Assembly (NCBI RefSeq): GCF_024346355.1
Contig: NZ_JAGQCU010000005.1
Location: 62,001-126,000, forward strand
Source: Cyanobium sp. ATX 6A2
GTDB taxonomy: Bacteria > Cyanobacteriota > Cyanobacteriia > PCC-6307 > Cyanobiaceae
Length of the DNA: 64,000 nt
Direction: 5' to 3'
Below, piece by piece: positions 62,062 through 64,000 of the stretch; within the stretch, counting starts at the first letter, position 1, and every line of letters begins with the position of its first letter. A model generated the notes under the pieces. That model saw only the letters and a program-made list of their open reading frames with translations, did no database searches and was not told the origin of the DNA. The translations under genes were made by a program, and so were the position numbers.

Positions 62062-63225
62062 TCAGGCCTCCACCAGGCGTCCCTTCTGGGGGAACAAACC
62101 GGCAGGACGGAACTGGAGAAAGACCACAATCAACGAAAAGATCAACACCTGAGCCATGCTGGTGGTAGCAAAGAAGTCGACGACCGTTGCCATTGATGAA
62201 GGCATTCCAGGCCAAGCCGTCAACAATCGACCGGCGCCGATCAGATCAGTCATCACGCCGATCACCAATGAGGCGATCACCGTGCCCAACAGGTTGCCCA
62301 CACCACCGAGCACCACCACCATGAAACAGCCCACGATGTAGGAGGTGCCGACGTTGGGACCCACCGAGCCCAACAGTGACACCGCCACTCCTGCCACCCC
62401 AGCCAGGCCGGAACCGACGCCGAAGGTGAGCACATCCACGGTTTCCGTGGGGATGCCCAGGCAATCGCTCATCGGGCGATTCTGGGTGACCGCTCGAATG
62501 CGCATCCCCCACACGCTGCGAGCCAGAAACCAGGCGATTCCCAGCACCGCGACCACAGTGATGGCGATGATCACCAGACGGGGCACGGGCATCGTGAGCC
62601 CCGCCAGATCCAGGCTGCCCCGCATCCAGGCAGGGGCGGTGACGTCGACATTGCGAGGATTGGCACGGGAGAGAGAACTCACGAGCGAGCCCAGACCCGC
62701 CGCTGCCAACACGCCCATCAGAGCGGCGCCAGCCCAGATGCCAGCGCTGGTGAACCGGCCTCGAGGTCCGGCCATCAACTCGGATGGCAGCAACGCGGGG
62801 GCCAGCAGACCCACGAACAGCGCCAGTACCAGGCCAGTAGCCGAAGCCAGGGGGACACTGCGAACGAACTGCTGCAGGATCAGGCTCACACCCCAGGTGG
62901 CCAGAAGTGTTTCCAGGGGGTTGCCATAGAGCCGACGAATCACCGTGCGCTCCAACAGCACCCCCACCACCCCGCTCACAAGGAAGGCAGCCGGGAGGGC
63001 AACCAACACGTAGGCGTCGAAGAAGGGCTGGAAAAGTGGCAAACGGAAAATCAATTGCACCACATAGGTGGTGTAGGCCCCCAGCATAATCAATTCGCCA
63101 TGGGCGAGATTGATCACACCCATCAGACCAAAGACAATGGCAAGACCCAGAGCTGCGATCAACAGCACGGAGCCGATTGCGATGCCATTAAACAGACTTT
63201 CAACAAGTAGCTGCACAGCCCACAA
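62062..63225 (-). CDS. urtB: Urea ABC transporter permease UrtB
   Basis: 387 residues from a TTG at 63225 (a GTG at 63216 gives 384 and is a reasonable alternative). LivH-type pattern: IFGLMGVINLAHGELIMLGA near the N-terminus and NRPMSDCLGIPTETVDVLTF in the cytoplasmic loop, with VGCFMVVVLGGVGNLLGTVI at the end. An insertion of about 70 residues (SSLSRANPRNVDVTAPAWMR region) is periplasmic and typical of UrtB. A terminator-like hairpin separates it from urtA. Confidence 0.92.
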   Translation of the reverse strand: MWAVQLLVESLFNGIAIGSVLLIAALGLAIVFGLMGVINLAHGELIMLGAYTTYVVQLIFRLPLFQPFFDAYVLVALPAAFLVSGVVGVLLERTVIRRLYGNPLETLLATWGVSLILQQFVRSVPLASATGLVLALFVGLLAPALLPSELMAGPRGRFTSAGIWAGAALMGVLAAAGLGSLVSSLSRANPRNVDVTAPAWMRGSLDLAGLTMPVPRLVIIAITVVAVLGIAWFLARSVWGMRIRAVTQNRPMSDCLGIPTETVDVLTFGVGSGLAGVAGVAVSLLGSVGPNVGTSYIVGCFMVVVLGGVGNLLGTVIASLVIGVMTDLIGAGRLLTAWPGMPSSMATVVDFFATTSMAQVLIFSLIVVFLQFRPAGLFPQKGRLVEA

Positions 63226-63236
63226 TGTGAAGATCT

Positions 63237-63269
63237 AAAAAAAGAGAGGAAGCCCTGAAGCCTCCTCTC
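63237..63269 (-). terminator. Intercistronic hairpin between urtA and urtB
   Basis: On the minus strand GAGAGGAGGC (63269-63260) pairs with GCTTCCTCTC (63253-63244) with one G-U pair, followed immediately by seven T (63243-63237). It lies 48 bases after the urtA stop and 12 bases before the urtB start. It is a full intrinsic terminator, probably partial in effect so that the solute-binding protein is made in excess. Confidence 0.85.
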
Positions 63270-63316
63270 CAGAGTCAGCCCTAGAGGGAGATCGGGTTCA
63301 AGACCAAATCATCACC

Positions 63317-64000
63317 TCAAAGCCTGAATCGCTCACCTTTGCTAGGATCCGACCAATCGCAGGCATATCCTTTGGAGGAGGGTTCGAACTGGTTCCAGGC
63401 CTGGGGATCGATTGGGCCGTCACTCTCTTCGATGATTTTGAACTGACCATCTGCTGTGATCTCGCCAATCCGCACAGTCTGGGAAATATGGTGGTTCGGA
63501 CGCACCTCAATCGGACCTTGCGGCGCATCAAACTTGATGCCAATGAGGGCTGCCCGCACTGCTGCATTATCGAACGTGCCAGCCTTCTCGACACCCTTCT
63601 TCCACAGATAAACCATGTTGTATGCCGACTCTTGGGGGTCCGCTACAACACGATCGTCACCATATTTTTTCTTGAAGTTCTCCGCAAACGTTTTCGATGC
63701 GGGCGTGTCGATCGACATCATGTAGTTCCAGGCGCCATAGTGACCCTCAAGGAACTCAGGGCCAATCTGACCGATTTCCTCCTCTGCAATCGAATAGCTC
63801 ATCACGTAGTAGTCATTAGCAGGCGTGATGCCAGCGTCCTGAATCTGCTTGAAGAAGGCAACGTTCTGATCACCATTCAAGGTGTTGATGATCACGCCGC
63901 CATCAGGAAGAGCCGTGCGGATCTTGGCGATGATGGGAGCAACCTCAGTGTTGCCGAGGGGCAGATAATCTTCGCCCACAACTTCGCCACCAAGAGACTT
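63317..64000 (-). CDS. urtA: Urea ABC transporter substrate-binding protein UrtA (5' end outside window)
   Basis: 227 residues of the C-terminal part are visible, ending GYACDWSDPSKGERFRL. SIAEEEIGQIGPEFLEGHYG, WNYMMSIDTPASKTFAENFK, SAYNMVYLWKKGVEKAGTFD and GPIEVRPNHHISQTVRIGEI are the urea-binding LivJ-like family pattern. The N-terminal part, including the signal peptide and probable lipobox, lies beyond 64000, as does the promoter, which in cyanobacteria is often under NtcA control. The complete operon order is urtA-urtB-urtC-urtD-urtE. Confidence 0.94.
   Translation of the reverse strand, partial: KSLGGEVVGEDYLPLGNTEVAPIIAKIRTALPDGGVIINTLNGDQNVAFFKQIQDAGITPANDYYVMSYSIAEEEIGQIGPEFLEGHYGAWNYMMSIDTPASKTFAENFKKKYGDDRVVADPQESAYNMVYLWKKGVEKAGTFDNAAVRAALIGIKFDAPQGPIEVRPNHHISQTVRIGEITADGQFKIIEESDGPIDPQAWNQFEPSSKGYACDWSDPSKGERFRL

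Overview
The window is a compact, very GC-rich (roughly 70% by eye) bacterial chromosome segment that reads as a picocyanobacterium of the Cyanobium/Synechococcus kind. The pointers are a DesC-type acyl-lipid desaturase, a UbiC/Ycf21-type chorismate lyase of the plastoquinone route, a DUF3598 protein, a complete urea transporter operon (urtABCDE), two P2-like cation ATPases, many short conserved membrane proteins, frequent lack of Shine-Dalgarno sites, several TAGGGT-type -10 boxes and repeated HIP1 octamers (GCGATCGC). No phage, transposase, CRISPR or rRNA was seen. The genus is an inference from gene content, not a match to a reference.

Layout. 0-9.3 kb: a partial HTH-like gene divergent from desC, then rplI, dnaB, an ArnT-like glycosyltransferase, the glutathione-dependent formaldehyde pair adhC-fghA, and mnmG. 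9.3-11.6 kb: three overlapping or close genes for a sulfotransferase-like protein, a glycosyltransferase-like protein and a PAPS-type sulfotransferase. 11.7-23.8 kb: a PilP/GspC-like membrane protein, chorismate lyase, small proteins, a SprT-like protease, ligA, a P-type ATPase, a TVP38/DedA-type protein and an MscS channel. 23.8-33.8 kb: valS, a second MscS channel, a 2OG-Fe(II) oxygenase, a second P-type ATPase, DUF3598 and membrane proteins of unknown role. 34-45 kb: a His-rich zinc-ribbon protein, MarC, a HAD phosphatase, an ArdC-like antirestriction-type protein, tRNA-Val(UAC), an LpxL-like acyltransferase, mazG, Coq4, arfB, speE-speB and a cyclic-nucleotide-domain protein. 45-51 kb: gcvT, aspS, dps and pyrG, with a 316-base structured non-coding stretch between dps and pyrG. 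51-55.8 kb: a three-gene type I secretion operon. 55.8-59.5 kb: queE-queC-pabB-pabC. 59.5-64 kb: urtEDCBA on the minus strand, running off the right edge.

How the genes work together. Chorismate is drawn off to plastoquinone (chorismate lyase, possibly Coq4) and to folate (pabB, pabC). Nitrogen supply appears as urea uptake beside polyamine synthesis (speB releases urea) and glycine cleavage. Envelope building is represented by desC, the ArnT-like and LpxL-like enzymes and the sulfotransferase cluster.

The most unusual element is at 48.9-49.2 kb: two related, internally palindromic sequences in opposite orientation, whose stem bases differ in a pairing-preserving way. Other points are an acyltransferase frame that abuts a divergent tRNA gene, two P-type ATPases with altered ion-site residues, a chromosomal ArdC-like gene with no visible mobile context, and a secretion ATPase with an N-terminal cyclic-nucleotide-type domain.
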